Source: Loripinus fragilis (Eukaryota; Mollusca; Bivalvia; Lucinida; Lucinidae). Taken from it: DNA of 64,000 nt. Position 1 is the stretch's first letter. Each line of letters starts with the position of its first letter. This document shows, one piece after another, positions 12,116-23,109 of this stretch. The stretch spans positions 20,391,509 through 20,455,508 of the forward strand of contig OZ026524.1 of the NCBI GenBank assembly GCA_964019695.1, given 5' to 3'. Below the pieces are notes generated by a model that saw nothing but the letters and a program-made list of their open reading frames with translations, had not been told where the DNA came from and searched no databases. Made by a program: the position numbers and the translations under genes.

Positions 12116-12163
12116 GTTTTCAATGTAGGTGTACTGTTGACACTCATGATTGACATGTTTATA
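12116..12163 (+). CDS. Candidate 48-bp exon B, phase-compatible with exon A
   Basis: Acceptor ttaatttgattgcag immediately before and donor GTGAGTAAG immediately after. The exon is exactly 16 codons, phase 0 on both sides, reading VFNVGVLLTLMIDMFI, hydrophobic enough for part of a membrane segment. The 327-bp intron from exon A obeys GT-AG. A plausible onward exon could start at 12776, 13841 or 14061, but none is convincing. No family recognised. Confidence 0.33.
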
Positions 12164-12985
12164 GTGAGTAAGGGTGCAAAGATCAGGAATCAATACAATC
12201 AAGTACCACACCTGACCCAGGATACCAATGGGAAAGTGACAAACTCACAGCAGACACCACAATCGAGAGCCAAGAGGTCAGCCCTTTCCCAGCAGGTGAC
12301 CACAAAGCACATATAAACAGACGCACACAAAGACATAGCAAACACAAGACAGAACAAAAACATTAAAGATCCACAAAAGAAGTACTGCCTTGGAATGGTC
12401 GGAAAATATTTTCTGGAGGGCTTAAACCGGCTTAACGGCGCCAACCTCACCCTTAATTCAGATGTAGATAAAGACACATAGATATTTGGTTTGCATGAAA
12501 GACCCCTAACTTATCAATGCATCATCTCCTAAAACATATAAATCAAGTTATAACAAGGAGATAAAGCAAAGATAAGGACTCAACAGTAAATAAAAAAGAA
12601 TACCGGAGCAAAAGAAATCCAACAGGTAAATCCCGGTGGGCCTGACAAACAGCCAAAGCATCAGGCCCCTACCATATCATCAATAGATAAGTCTGTAAGT
12701 CGGAACCATCATAGAGTCTGAAGTATGTTTTGCTAGGGAAGTATGACATGAGTTTGTTATAATTTCTTAAAGGTCATGTTGATTAGCCTGTCAAATCTGA
12801 TTGGATATATTTAACACCTTTGAAAGGTTGCATTGATAAATGAGCAATCACATGAGATTTCCAACAATGTGGCATTCTGACAAGTGTAGACTCAGACGAG
12901 CCTCTGCAGCCTCCTTTTAAGCTTAGAAACTCCAAATGGTGTCCAGTCAGTAACTTAACAATCATAGAATACTAAAGCGACAAGC
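12164..12985. other. No convincing gene; weak repeat similarity
   Basis: 12180-12480 shares a few words (ttggaatggtc, gcacacaaagacata) with dispersed repeat C, possibly an old copy. The rest shows no TIRs, tandem repeats or supported exons. Confidence 0.4.
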
Positions 12986-12987
12986 AA

Positions 12988-13045
12988 AAGCTCTGATCAG
13001 ACTGCGCTTATGTGCAGGCTGATCTGAGGCTTTGCTGGTCGCACA
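12988..13045. mobile_element. Foldback hairpin (gatcagactgcgc type)
   Basis: Imperfect arms ctgatcagactgcgc / gtgcaggctgatctgag, extended by 'gcaaaagc' and 'gctttgctggtcgc'. Same short hairpin family as 6291 and 14760. Confidence 0.6.
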
Positions 13046-13439
13046 TACCACATTGTTTGAAATCTCATGCACTGGCTCAAATAATACTTTGTTTTTAACA
13101 ATATTGCATCAACCAAATAAATAGATCATGTCAAGTTACCAAATAAATAGATTGTCAAGTTTGACATTGATTGGCAGGATTTGCATTACATCCAGTCATA
13201 TGACCTCTGGGGAATGGCGCAATTGGTGTGACTATGAGTCACTTTTGCATCTTCTTATTGGCTGATATTAATGGAAGCTTACATAATGTAGAGGGCACTT
13301 TACTGTTAACTTGAAATATGATTGGTCAATGATAATGTCATTAGGTGGCACTGTTACTTGTCAGCTTCTATCACATGACTTTATATTATATATTGGAACT
13401 TTGGGTTTTTATTACTTTCTAGAAGTTATTTAGTTAGAC

Positions 13440-13540
13440 TTTTTACTTGTTTATTATTATTCCTGATGAAGCCAATATGGCGAAACGTTGAATATCAAAG
13501 AATAATTAAATGTAAACAGTGGTGTTGGTGTTGAATTATT
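13440..13540 (+). other. Penelope-like retroelement remnant with hammerhead-ribozyme-like core
   Basis: CTGATGA at 13463-13469 is followed by a short stem (gcca / tggc) and GAAAC at 13482-13486. This order of conserved core blocks is what hammerhead ribozymes of Penelope-like elements show. The following cgttgaatatcaaag can form a weak third stem with one mismatch. I could not place a clear cleavage triplet and closing stem I, so activity is doubtful. No PLE reverse transcriptase or GIY-YIG domain is visible nearby. Confidence 0.45.
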
Positions 13541-14060
13541 TTTTAATTTAGTAAGACTTAGGAAGATTTAGTAAATTGTAAAATCATAAATCTTGTTGCT
13601 GAAATCATAACTTAGAAATTCTTAAGAGATTGAAAAACACAATTTTAGAAGAATCAACTACGTTACAGGATTCTTGAACAGCTTACATACTACCTTGAAA
13701 AATTGCACAAAAGCTTTCAAAAATAATCCTCTTTTTCTTTCTTTTTTCTCTTTTTTTAAATATTGTTATTGGTATTTGAGATTATTCTCATGGCTGCGCC
13801 CATTGTTAGTAAGTTTAAGCTCCTTTACTTCATTAAAGGTCTACGTACTCTGCATATTTTGTCTACCTTCAGACAGCCTGATGCAATTAATTCCTCTATA
13901 ATTTCACTCTAGCTTTTATCAGTGGCTAATTGAACAGAAGATATTGAAAAGATTTCCTAATGCCTTTGAATCAAATTCAAGATAAAAATAAATTTATGAA
14001 CTGTATAAGCCACACTTACAACTAAGTATGCTGTAACATTTTCATACTTTTTGAATCCAG
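13540..14060. other. AT-rich DNA without recognised feature
   Basis: Contains a 75-residue open frame (13674-13901) of low-complexity hydrophobic character that I judge to be chance. A pyrimidine-rich acceptor-like site precedes 14061, where a short open stretch follows, but no matching donor was found. Confidence 0.4.
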
Positions 14061-14111
14061 GATGTTGACATGAGCAATGACTTACAAACAGAAACACTGA
14101 GCAAGACTAAG

Positions 14112-14254
14112 CCTTGAGGTTATAAAACTTGAGTACAGGCTCAGACTCAAAATAAAGGGCAATGATTGACTGCTTGCGGACACGTGTCCGCAAGCAGCCA
14201 ATCATTGCGCTTTATTTTGAGTCTGAGAATGAACTCAAGTTTTATAACCTCGAG
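14112..14254. mobile_element. Near-perfect foldback MITE (aggttataaaactt ends)
   Basis: Two ~70-bp arms meet at ggacacgtgtcc. Ends are cttgaggttataaaactt and aagttttataacctcgag. Only a few arm differences are visible, for example 'acaggctcag' against 'tctgagaat'. A fragment 'cccgaggttataaaactt' at about 2418-2435 suggests a dispersed family. The hairpin is fully self-complementary and has no coding capacity. Confidence 0.8.
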
Positions 14255-14610
14255 GCCAGATGCTCATCTCATCTGGATCTTTTGGCTAAAAACTATGTTC
14301 GTGAAAAACGTATAACCCCAGCAACTGGGTTTGTGAAACATTGTGCCCCGAACAAAAATGGTACCCTTTTTCAAAAATAAGGGCCATAAATCCCGAGCAG
14401 CATAATCCTGCTAACTTTCACTCATCCACGACAAAGACAGGAAACTTATTTGATATTAGACCCAAGGTACCCATATCTACTTGAAACTAAAGACAATATT
14501 CTGGATCTGTTTAAACAATAACCAATTTTCTATCTGCACTAATGAGGTTCTTAGCATCATGACTTGCATATTGACAGCTGAGTTCTCACCATCATAATGG
14601 CGTCACAATA

Positions 14611-14847
14611 ATTGGGCCTCCTCGCGAGAAAACCTGTCGTCGGGGTTTCTGAGAAAGCGAGATTCAAACCAGTCTCCTCAGCTACAGAGACTAGCTAGAA
14701 GATTGAAATTTCATCTGTAGCAAGTTTACAACTGATACTTTTCAAAAAGCGAATAAAACTGATCAGACTGCGTGGATGGGCAGGCTGGTCTGCACCTGTA
14801 TTGTTCGCAAACCCCCGAAGACAGGTTTTCTCGTGTCGAGGCACAAT
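14611..14847. mobile_element. MITE with attgggcctc / gaggcacaat ends (237 bp)
   Basis: Ends pair over about 30 bp with mismatches (gcgagaaaacctgtcgtcgg on the left; its complement in ccgaagacaggttttctcg on the right). The middle carries the 'gatcagactgcgtgg' hairpin. Related decayed copies appear at 59170-59373 and, more weakly, 7700-7960. Confidence 0.65.
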
Positions 14848-14890
14848 TATATACCATTAACTGTGCTCTCAGAGCTACCCAGTGGGACTA

Positions 14891-15099
14891 CCGTAAAACC
14901 TGTGTAAAACGGCCACTCTCAAAATGACCGACAATTGTTTATTCAAGACCAATTATTGCTTTAAATGCAGGTCAAAAGTTTTGCAGAATGCTGCAAGAGG
15001 AGCATTCTGCAATACTTTCGGCCTTCATTAGGCTACCATTTGTCATTTAGATCTTTGTTTTGTCTATTTTTGAGTGGCCGTTTTGCACAGGTTTTACTG
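14891..15099. mobile_element. pogo/Tigger-like MITE, TA TSD
   Basis: TIRs ccgtaaaacctgtgtaaaac / ttttgcacaggttttactg are flanked by TA on both sides (14889-14890 and 15100-15101). An inner hairpin 'gcagaatgctgcaag / gcattctgcaatac' lies in the middle. CAGT-type ends plus TA duplication are known features of pogo/Tigger elements; the family call is by ends only. Copies: 17452, 31943, 44784; fragment at 47465. Confidence 0.75.
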
Positions 15100-15223
15100 T
15101 ACAGTTCTAATAGATAGTCTGAGCCTACTTTGTGTATGAGAGCATGAAAGGCTCTGGCAACATGACTGCCAGCTTGCGAAGCTTGTCTGAACCTTCACTG
15201 CTCACTCATCTATTATGATAATG

Positions 15224-15684
15224 AAGGCCAGAATTTTTTTATTAGTTGATTTACGGGATCTTTTTTTTCAGATTTAGGAGTGAGGGGACGAAATAAAATA
15301 AAATAAAAAAGCTCTGAAAATGACCAGTTAACAGGTCATTTTCACAGTTTTTTTTTTCGTTTTCAGCTTTTTTTTTCTTTTCCTTTTTTTTATAATAATT
15401 TATCTCCAGAAAAACAGTAAAACTAGATAGGTAAACAGTCTGTATTAAATCTTTAATTTTTTTTATCATTTTCATAAAAATCTGGACTGGACAAGTGTCA
15501 CTCTCAAAAATACACAGACAGAACCTCAAAAATTTATTATTTTTTTCAACGAAACATAAAATATAGTATTTAGAGTCCTGGATTATATAAAAATAATTTT
15601 AGATTTTTTTTTTTTTTTTTTCTGCTTTATGGAAAATTACAGTAGGAAGGTTCGTAAATCAATTAATAAAAAATTCTGGCCTAA
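15224..15684 (-). mobile_element. MITE-A copy 2, reverse orientation
   Basis: Same TIRs as 1931-2348 with the order inverted: the 'gaccagttaacaggtc' palindrome is now near the left end, and 'aaaattacagtaggaagg' near the right. Contains poly-A and poly-T runs (for example 15605-15621). About 500 bp separates it from copy 3. Confidence 0.8.
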
Positions 15685-16170
15685 GTTATGCTGGCTTATC
15701 TTAAAGAGCCAGCTCATGAGATTTTGGATTATGTTATGCAAGAAACCTCAGCAAGTCAATGAAGCTAGAAGACTTAGTATAAGAGCCTTTGCTGCTTGCA
15801 TACACAAAGTTTGGATGTAGCTGAAGACTTTGGGAACTAGCTCTCCATGTACATCATACAAGCTAGCTAAAACGAGGTCAACATTGAATTAACCTATGAC
15901 CAACTAACATCAATGGTGACATTTGGCAACCACAGATGTGGATCTTATATAATTAAAAAAAATCATAAATTTTATTATCAATTAACGTGACTTTTGTCAT
16001 CTGTTGCAAACAGGCAGATATCTTTTGTCATCTGTTGCCCAGAGAACCAAAAATAATGAAAATTACACTATCAAACTTAAGGCAGGACATGTTGCATTAA
16101 AAATCTCAAAATTCCAAGAATACACTATTGACAGAAAATTCCATGAATTCATACAGAATCTCTTCCTCCA
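15685..16170. other. No supported gene
   Basis: Right after MITE-A copy 2 two overlapping frames stay open for 25-40 codons (15685-15820). No acceptor can be separated from the MITE end and no donor follows. 'cttttgtcatctgttgc' occurs twice (15992 and 16023). Nothing else is supported. Confidence 0.4.
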
Positions 16171-16179
16171 ATAGTCTTT

Positions 16180-16594
16180 ATGCCAGATTTTTTTATTAAG
16201 TGATTTACGAACCCTCCTACTGTAATATTCCATATTTAATTTCTATAACTATTTTTATATTTTATCCACAGACTCTAAATATTATTTGCTTTGTTGAAAA
16301 AAATAATATATTTTTGAAATTCTGTCTGTGTATTTTTGAGAGTCAGACACTGTTAATAGTGATTGTCCTATCCAGATTTTTAGGAAAATGATAAAATATT
16401 TAAAGATTTAATACAGGCTGTTGGTTTACCTAACTAAATTTACTATTTTTCCTGGAGATATTAAAAAAAAAAAAGCTCTGAAAAATGACCAGTTAACTGG
16501 TCATTTCCAGAGATTTTTTTTTTTTTTTTGTCCCCTAGACCCTAAATCTGAAAAAAAATCCCGTAAATCAACTAATAAAAAAATTCTGGCCTTA
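16180..16594 (+). mobile_element. MITE-A copy 3
   Basis: TIRs tatgccagatttttttatta / taataaaaaaattctggcctta. The internal palindrome near 16475-16512 is degraded by single changes (gaaaaatgaccagttaactg, gtcatttccag). Collinear with copy 1. Confidence 0.8.
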
Positions 16595-16997
16595 GAGATT
16601 CTGCTCCAACCCCTTAATTTTCTATCACATTTCCTTATAGAGAGAAAATCTGATTAGATAAGAAAATTGTTAGCTGTAATTAAAGCTCACTGTCTGGATA
16701 AAACAGGAAAAATAAATTGTTTTTTTTCTTCACAATGACATTGCAGCCAGCTGTCCTGTCTTAGGTCTTGTGTTCTTGTGTTTTCGTAGTCACGTTTCCT
16801 CCACATGAACAGCTGGGTTCCTGTTTAGCCCAAACGAATAAGTTCAACAGTGGAATTATAAATGTTGATACTTAAGGAATTGACGAACAGTGATCAATGA
16901 GCCTCATTCTAACTACGATAAATGTTCTAAAATTCTGGCTTAGCATGCTGGGTAATTATTCATGATTTTGTTGTCCTCACTTGAAGCACTAACAGTG

Positions 16998-17390
16998 TTG
17001 TGTACTTGAGCAAGACACTTTATCCGCTGCTTAGTACTGGGGTGAGTTGCATAAGGCGAGCGTTTTATTAAGTGCTTTATACATTACGCAACGATTATGC
17101 CTCAAAAAGCGCTATTCTGTAGCAGTCTGTTGCACACTGATTACATTCCTATTCATGGTATGCATAAGCACAAAGGGCCATGTAACGCTTTGCCTATGCA
17201 ATGGTTTGATTCACAAAACGCTTTCCATGAAGTTATGTAGCGCTAAGAAGCACTTTTTTGTAACCAAACGCGCCACAGTGCTCACGTTATGCAACGCACC
17301 CCAGGTTCAACACAGGAAGACAGGAAATCACCCCCACATGACTGAAAAATTGTTGACTGGGAGGAATTTGCATCAAAACACAAACAAAGA
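16998..17390 (+). mobile_element. SINE body interrupted by a MITE
   Basis: 'cttgagcaagacactttatc' and 'gcttagtactgg' form the left half of a SINE body. The right half resumes with 'gttcaacacaggaagacagg', 'cccacatgactgaaaaattg' and 'ttgactggg'. The interruption is the MITE at 17037-17304. The tRNA-like head is absent. The complement of the same body is seen at 47195-47372. Confidence 0.6.
17037..17304. mobile_element. 268-bp MITE inserted in a SINE (CTGGGGTG ends)
   Basis: TIRs ctggggtgagttgcataagg / ttatgcaacgcaccccag. The interior is rich in 'gcgctt' and 'atgcaacg'-type words on both strands. Removing it restores an uninterrupted SINE body, which dates it after the SINE. Confidence 0.7.
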
Positions 17391-17451
17391 GTTGCACATC
17401 CATTGTCTTCCAAAAGGTAGAGGGGGGGGGGGGATATCCAATAAATATGAT

Positions 17452-17772
17452 CTTAAAGGGCCACTCAAAAATAGATAAAACAAAGATCTTAATGACAAAT
17501 GGTACTCTTCCACAGACAGTCCATGGCAGTGATGTAAGGTAAATCCTCAAACCGTTATAACTTTCAATGTATGTATGAGATCTACTGATAAAATAAATTT
17601 AGTACCAAAACATATTATGACCTCACTGTCGGAATCTCCTTGTTAATTATAGTTATTGATGGTCAAGTATTGCAGAATTCTGCATTACTTTTGACCTGCA
17701 GTAAGGGATAATCGGTCTTGAAAAACATTTTTTGGTCTTCTTTTTGAGTGGCCGCTTAAACAGATTTTACTA
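17452..17772. mobile_element. Decayed pogo-like MITE
   Basis: Left portion 'gggccactcaaaaatagat...cttaatgacaaatggta' and right portion 'gacctgcagtaagggataat...gagtggccgcttaaacag' match the two arms of the 14891 family. About 150 bp of unrelated or diverged sequence lies between them. The left terminal CAGT is lost. Confidence 0.6.
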
Positions 17773-17940
17773 TATTTTATTTATGCTTTAATTTCACAGA
17801 AGAGCAGAAGGATTATTACAGATCTGCCAATTCTATTTTAGCCTGTGAGATATTGTTGTGTCTCGGAATGACCAACGGTGAAACAGTAGGATGATGGGCA
17901 AGACAATTTATCGACTCCATTTTCTCATCAATTACACTAG

Positions 17941-18313
17941 CAGGGGCGTAGCTACCATATACGCATAAACGTTTTTGAACCAAAAAAATGGAATTATTCT
18001 ATCCAATTTTCATATAAAATGCGTTCTAGTCTAATTTCAATTGTTGTAGGAGTCATATATGATGGCATTAACTGCTCTTAGAGACCCCCTTTGAGTTTTG
18101 AGAGTTTAGCACCCATTAAAGATGAGAAAGATAAGATTGTCCGCCATTAACCAAGAATGTACTTAACATGGCAAAATAGTGCAGACCCTGATGAGACGCC
18201 CCATTTCGCCGTCACATCTGGGTCTACACTATTTGTTAATGCCCCCTGTTTGGAATCATTTGCATAAATGCTTTAACCACATCCCCACACTTGTGTGTTA
18301 AGCTACGCCCTTG
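17941..18313. mobile_element. hAT-like MITE with CAGGGGCGTAGCT ends
   Basis: Ends caggggcgtagct / agctacgcccttg, 373 bp. A foldback piece at 18175-18240 (agtgcagaccctgatgagac ... gtcacatctgggtctacact) sits inside. No clear 8-bp TSD is visible, so hAT assignment rests on the CAGGGG end type. A related end 'caggggcgtacct' lies at 47743. Confidence 0.55.
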
Positions 18314-18442
18314 CCTTATCACTTGGAATATCAGCTTTCAAAAATGCATTTTACTATTTTTGTCTTTATATTGTACATGCCTCATGAGCACATGCTATGA
18401 CCACAGCAAAGACTCTGTATCATGCAGTAATAGTGTAGGCCG

Positions 18443-18810
18443 CTGTGTCGAAATTTGGGCTCCCGTGGGAATTTTTGGGTAAAAGTGTTTCATATCGATT
18501 TTCATCTAGAGAAATATGTCCCATTTAAGGAAAAAGATGTTTCCAATTTTTTCTTCCAGTATTAACGTCACAGTGACGCCACAAAGTGATGTACCGTCTT
18601 TTCACATGAATCAAACAACTTTTATCAGCTAGTGCCATATACACACAAAATCATCACATTTTAGTGTTGTTTATTGCGTTAAAGTGGTTAAAAGTCTATA
18701 GGAGGACCAAAAAGAAAATTTGATTCAACATGGACTTCAATTTTAGGCCAAATTGACGTCGGTTTGATGTCAGTATGCAGGAAATAAACATATTGTGTAC
18801 AGAAATATAA
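18443..18810 (-). repeat. Dispersed repeat D, reverse copy
   Basis: Starts 'gtgtaggccgctgtgt', 'ccgtgggaatttttgggtaa', then 'aacgtcacagtgacg'. It is the complement of the ends of the two tandem copies at 23110-23860. Ends near 'ttgacgtcggtttgatgtca'. Carries several TGACG/CGTCA words. Confidence 0.6.
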
Positions 18811-19680
18811 TTCAGGAAAACTGTGTGTGCCTTGCGATTAAAATCAAATGTTAGCATAAATTAATATTTCTGGCGATGCGTTTTGTAACATATTAGATCT
18901 CTGGCGGCTGTAGACTTTGGCTGTTACAGCATGTTGACTACGTTACCCCTCACATTTTAAATCAAATATAATGTATAAAAGGATGTTAAGGTAGTACCTG
19001 AATATTCAAACAGGCTAAACTTTCATGTAATATACAATAACATTTTATTCCCTACATATATTTATGTTTATGTAAGTTATTAGGGCCCATTGTGTCACTT
19101 ATGTTACATTTAAACTACCCCCTGTAAAACCATTGAAATGTTGTTAATAGGTTCATTCAATAAGCTTCTCATTTAACATTCATGTTTTAAATACATATTC
19201 CAAATGACACAAATGACAAGTAATGGTCCATTTTATAACTGCAAGCAGCTGGTTTTTAGCACAAAAAAAAACTTTAAGAGTTACAAACTACATAATATTA
19301 AAACCCTGAATAACATGTTAAATGTAAGAATATTTTCATTCTAAAAGTTAGCATGTAATGTTATATGAAGACCTTTAAACACCATTTGAGCTTTATATTG
19401 AAATTCAAAAGTGAAAGGCTGTACTCAACATAGTTTCTGGTGTAAACTATCATTTTGTTATTTGTGTGACAATATGTAACGTATATTACATAAACCGATA
19501 AGCCTTTCATAAACAATTGTTCATGTACATATTGCGGCCCCAATTTACATAAGCAATTGCACAAAATGCTAAATTTGATGGCTCGCCTTAAGGTTTCTGT
19601 TGCTGGACATGTATTCTATTTTTCTTTTTTTTTCTGCTCCCAACTTACTGTTGTGTTTTCATCGTTTTTTCCGCTGGATG
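18811..19680. other. AT-rich, no feature recognised
   Basis: No TIR pair, tandem repeat or exon with supporting splice sites. The 67-residue minus-strand frame at 19361-19564 has no recognisable motif. Confidence 0.4.
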
Positions 19681-19909
19681 TAAATCTTATTTCGAGTTGA
19701 TACCCCATAGAAGAGTTTATGCCGAAGTATATCAACCTGATATACTGGACACAACCTTAACATGGGGAACAGTTATATACATTACATTGCCTCTTACTTT
19801 GTGCAAATCTCTTACTTTTTGCTATATTTCTCGACTGACAACCGCCCTGAATATTCTTTGTATATTTCCTCATATGTCATCTTATGAACTGAGTGAAAAA
19901 TAAAGCTAT

Positions 19910-19940
<31 letters not shown>

Positions 19941-19942
19941 AC
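19681..19942 (+). mobile_element. Possible non-LTR retrotransposon 3' end with (TTG)n tail
   Basis: A tract ending 'gtgaaaaataaagctatt' carries an AATAAA signal and is followed directly by about ten TTG units (19910-19940). A polyadenylation-like signal followed by a simple trinucleotide tail is typical of some LINE 3' ends. No RT domain precedes it, so this may simply be a microsatellite. Confidence 0.3.
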
Positions 19943-20029
19943 AATCCTCACTACTGTATATACATTCCTTAATTCCTTATATTATACACCATATTTTATT
20001 TTATATCATTTCAAAAAAAATAGTAACTA

Positions 20030-20385
20030 TGATCAGGAAATACAATCACACACTGTAAACCAACCTACGACACTGTGAGGAAGGGCCACAGAACACTAAT
20101 AGTCACAAGACATCAGACAAATTTTAAGTCAAGCAACCATCTCTCTCTTTCCCATTAATTTGTGATTGCAACACTAGAAGGACATAAAGTGCTGAGTAAC
20201 AAAAAGGGACCAAACACACACAACAACACAAACAATGGGAGCAACAATAAATAATGAATCGTCAACAACAGAACCACCGCCTTAGAATGGACAGCTGCTA
20301 AGCCACTGGGGGCGGGGGGCTTAAATGCACATTCTTCCGAGATCCTGTTGTTGTTTAAACACAACAACTGTTTAGCTGGCATGGA
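20030..20385 (+). repeat. Dispersed repeat C, copy 2
   Basis: Collinear with 7200-7580: 'caatcacacactgtaa', 'acactgtgaggaag', 'agtcacaagacatcag', 'caatgggagcaacaataaa', 'ccttagaatggacagc', 'gatcctgttgttg' and 'tgtttagctggc'. Confidence 0.6.
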
Positions 20386-20970
20386 AAAAACTGATTGTTT
20401 TTGTTATAGATATCAAGATTCCAGTTTGTCTGAGAAAAAAGACTTTTTAATTCGTATTAAGTTCGGTTACAAAATAGTATATCTTTTAACTTTTTTATAT
20501 CTACAATAATGATTTGCCCGAAATAATATATTTTGATACTTATTAGCAAATAGAATGGTAGAGAAATCAAAGTTTAATTGAAATAATTCTTATCAGTTGC
20601 TCAAAAACAATCATTTTTGTAACTTTTTCAACTTAAGTTGTTCAAATAATGGATAAACATATTCAAGTACGTTTTCATGATAAGGTTAAATTCCATGTAT
20701 ATTAAGGTTAATTTACCATAAAATAATACTAAATGTTTTTAGAGAGGTAGTCAGATCTTATGCGTTATAACTGTCTCTGATCAGTTATAGTTTAAGGAGA
20801 CTGCAACCAAATCAATTTGTATCCTGGCTTCTAGTTGCGTATGCAGATGGCGAGGCATTACTTAAGCTTTTAAATTAATTTAAGTATACATTCAGCATAT
20901 CTCTGTTGTTCAATTAACGAAACTGTCAATCACGTCAACTTTGTACTTCTAATCACATGCTCAATCAACA

Positions 20971-20991
20971 ATGGGAAAATTAGTTATAGTG
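20971..20991 (+). CDS. Candidate first coding exon (seven codons)
   Basis: ATG in a favourable context (aacaATGG: A at -3, G at +4). The frame reads MGKLVIV and ends exactly at a strong donor, GTGAGT. No in-frame ATG lies close upstream and the 5' side looks like leader sequence. It joins in phase 0 with a candidate second exon at 22621 across a 1,629-bp intron. Short exons are easily mimicked by chance, and no third exon was found, so this is a hypothesis. Confidence 0.28.
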
Positions 20992-22620
20992 GTGAGTTTT
21001 ACTCTGTGACAATGCCCACATCCAAGGAAACATGTCATTTGTTACTTCAATACCAATTTAAATAAAAAAAAAACCTTTATCAGCCAAAATTATTTCCAGC
21101 CAAATTTGACCAGGTGACATTAAACACTGTTCTGATAGAAAAATGAAATATTTAACAAGAAAGTGCAGTCATGAGATCTGACTTAATTTTAGCAATGCAT
21201 ATTTATATACCTGAACATACTGTGACTTTGGCAAAATATTACAGGAACCGTATAAACATGGTAAAGGGAATAATAACAAAGAATTATATGTGTATTGAAG
21301 TTTAGAATAAGTTGTAATTTCGCCAGGATATAGATTCAAAGAAACATGCAAAAATGTCAACTGCTCCAGCAAAACAACATTAAGAGGACAATCTACTCAG
21401 TATTATACTGACGCCAATGATAGACTTACTTGCAAAGTACTAAAATCAAATGATCTTGTTCCTTCTAGTTTTTGTTAGTACACTTGATTTATTTTGTTTT
21501 ATTGGAATATATGCAAGAATTAATTGGATGTATTTCTGTATCAATAATGTTCACATTTGGTTGACTTAATATCAAAATGATATTATCTGCAACAGAATTC
21601 AATTGCAAGGCTAAATCTAATTGATAGATTAATGTAAAACAAATTAATCAATAATTTATTTGAGTCCATGAATTTAGCAATGGCTGTTATATACGTATTA
21701 TATATTGCAATGTCAGGGAGCTATTCTGGGTGATAAACCTATTTTTTTTCAAATGTATGGCTATAATGAACCAATAAGAACTAATTTTGTTCTGTTTCAA
21801 TGCATCACACAAGTTTAGACCCAGCCAGAATAGATGGAGATAAGTGTAATACTCTCCTTAAAATTATCTTGTTATAAATGGGATTCTGACCTCACCAAGC
21901 TAGACATCCTTCAGATATAAAGCGATTATAACCATAGGAATAGGCTTGACGTGTGTCATATGTGGGTTGAAAGTGGTTAAGTTTTAAAAAACACTTCAGT
22001 TTATTTTTTCAAAAGACAATGATAAATGCCTCAATTTTCACTTACGTTTGAAATAACTTACAATGTTAACGAATTCTGGGTAAGTTTTTGTCTTTGAATG
22101 GTATCAATATAGTTGGTGTAATCACTGGCTGACTTACACAATGTGTGATACATCTTGCTAACTTAAAGCTACTTCATGCTAAATTGTATTGTGTCATCTA
22201 AAATGAGGAGAAGTGAGTGACAAAAATCGTGTTTTCATATATCATTAAATGTATAAAAAGAAGCAAATACATGAGTGTCAGTGAGATAAAAGATATCATG
22301 TAAGCATTAAAACATTTGATCAAATACACCGACTTGATATGATGACGCTTTATGTGATTTAGGCTCAAATTTCTTCCCACAATCATCAATGCTTTGTTGG
22401 TATTTTCAGTTAATTGCAGTTAAATGGCAATAAATAAACCACTAGCAGTTCTGTTTTTGCTTTAACATAATGTATTTTTAAAAAAAAGTAAGGTGCATAA
22501 CAGTAATAACAGGTCCTTTAATTGGATACAACCATACTGCTAATAATTTGAATACAATTTAAATATCATATTGTCACGTAAGAATAAAGAACAATTTGAT
22601 TAGATTTCTTGCTATTTCAG
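20992..22620. other. AT-rich stretch; intron if the flanking exons are real
   Basis: I found no repeats, TIRs or convincing open frames. It has the donor GTGAGT on the left and the acceptor ttgctatttcag on the right. Confidence 0.35.
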
Positions 22621-22649
22621 GGTAACAAAGAAAATTTTCCTATTGCAAG
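22621..22649 (+). CDS. Candidate second exon (29 bp)
   Basis: Acceptor gatttcttgctatttcag before, donor AG|GTAACG after. In phase with 20971-20991 the exon adds GNKENFPIA plus two bases of the next codon. The joined start loosely recalls the beginning of enzymes with a short N-terminal strand-turn-helix, but I cannot name a family. No phase-2 continuation exon was found in the next 7 kb. Without a downstream exon the pair remains speculative. Confidence 0.27.
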
Positions 22650-23109
22650 GTAACGCTGTAACCGCTAAAGAGTTAACATACAAGATTCTGTGGCTTTTAT
22701 ATTTTAGTTTTAGAAAATCATAGTGTAAAAAAAACACTTGGAGGTCTTTTGGCAGCCCAATGTTTAGTGATAGTACTGCTTAAGTAGTGATACATTTGAA
22801 GTAAGTATCATATATAACTGTTATAACATAGGAGTCTATTGTTTAAACGCATACTGGTTGTTTGTTGCTTTTAGATAAATATGTTTAAGGCAATCAGCAA
22901 GTCGATAAATAAGAATTAGGTATAACTTGGTATTTGCACAATATGATTTGAAATTACAATATGGTAACGCAGCTTACATAGCTGTTACAAGTCAGAGCGC
23001 TAATCTGTGTCATTTTGCATCTTATATAATGTATTTTCAGAAAGTCATAGTGTACAGTATCCCAGCAGTGGAAAAGAAGGGTCTATTAGCATATTGTGAT
23101 CTAATATCA
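22650..23109. other. No supported feature
   Basis: An acceptor-like 'gtattttcag' at 23031-23040 precedes a 28-codon open stretch ending at 23127. Its phase does not match the candidate exon at 22621. Confidence 0.35.

Noticed and set aside
15685..15840. Open stretch directly after MITE-A copy 2
   Set aside because: Two frames are open at once, no acceptor is separable from the MITE end and no donor follows.
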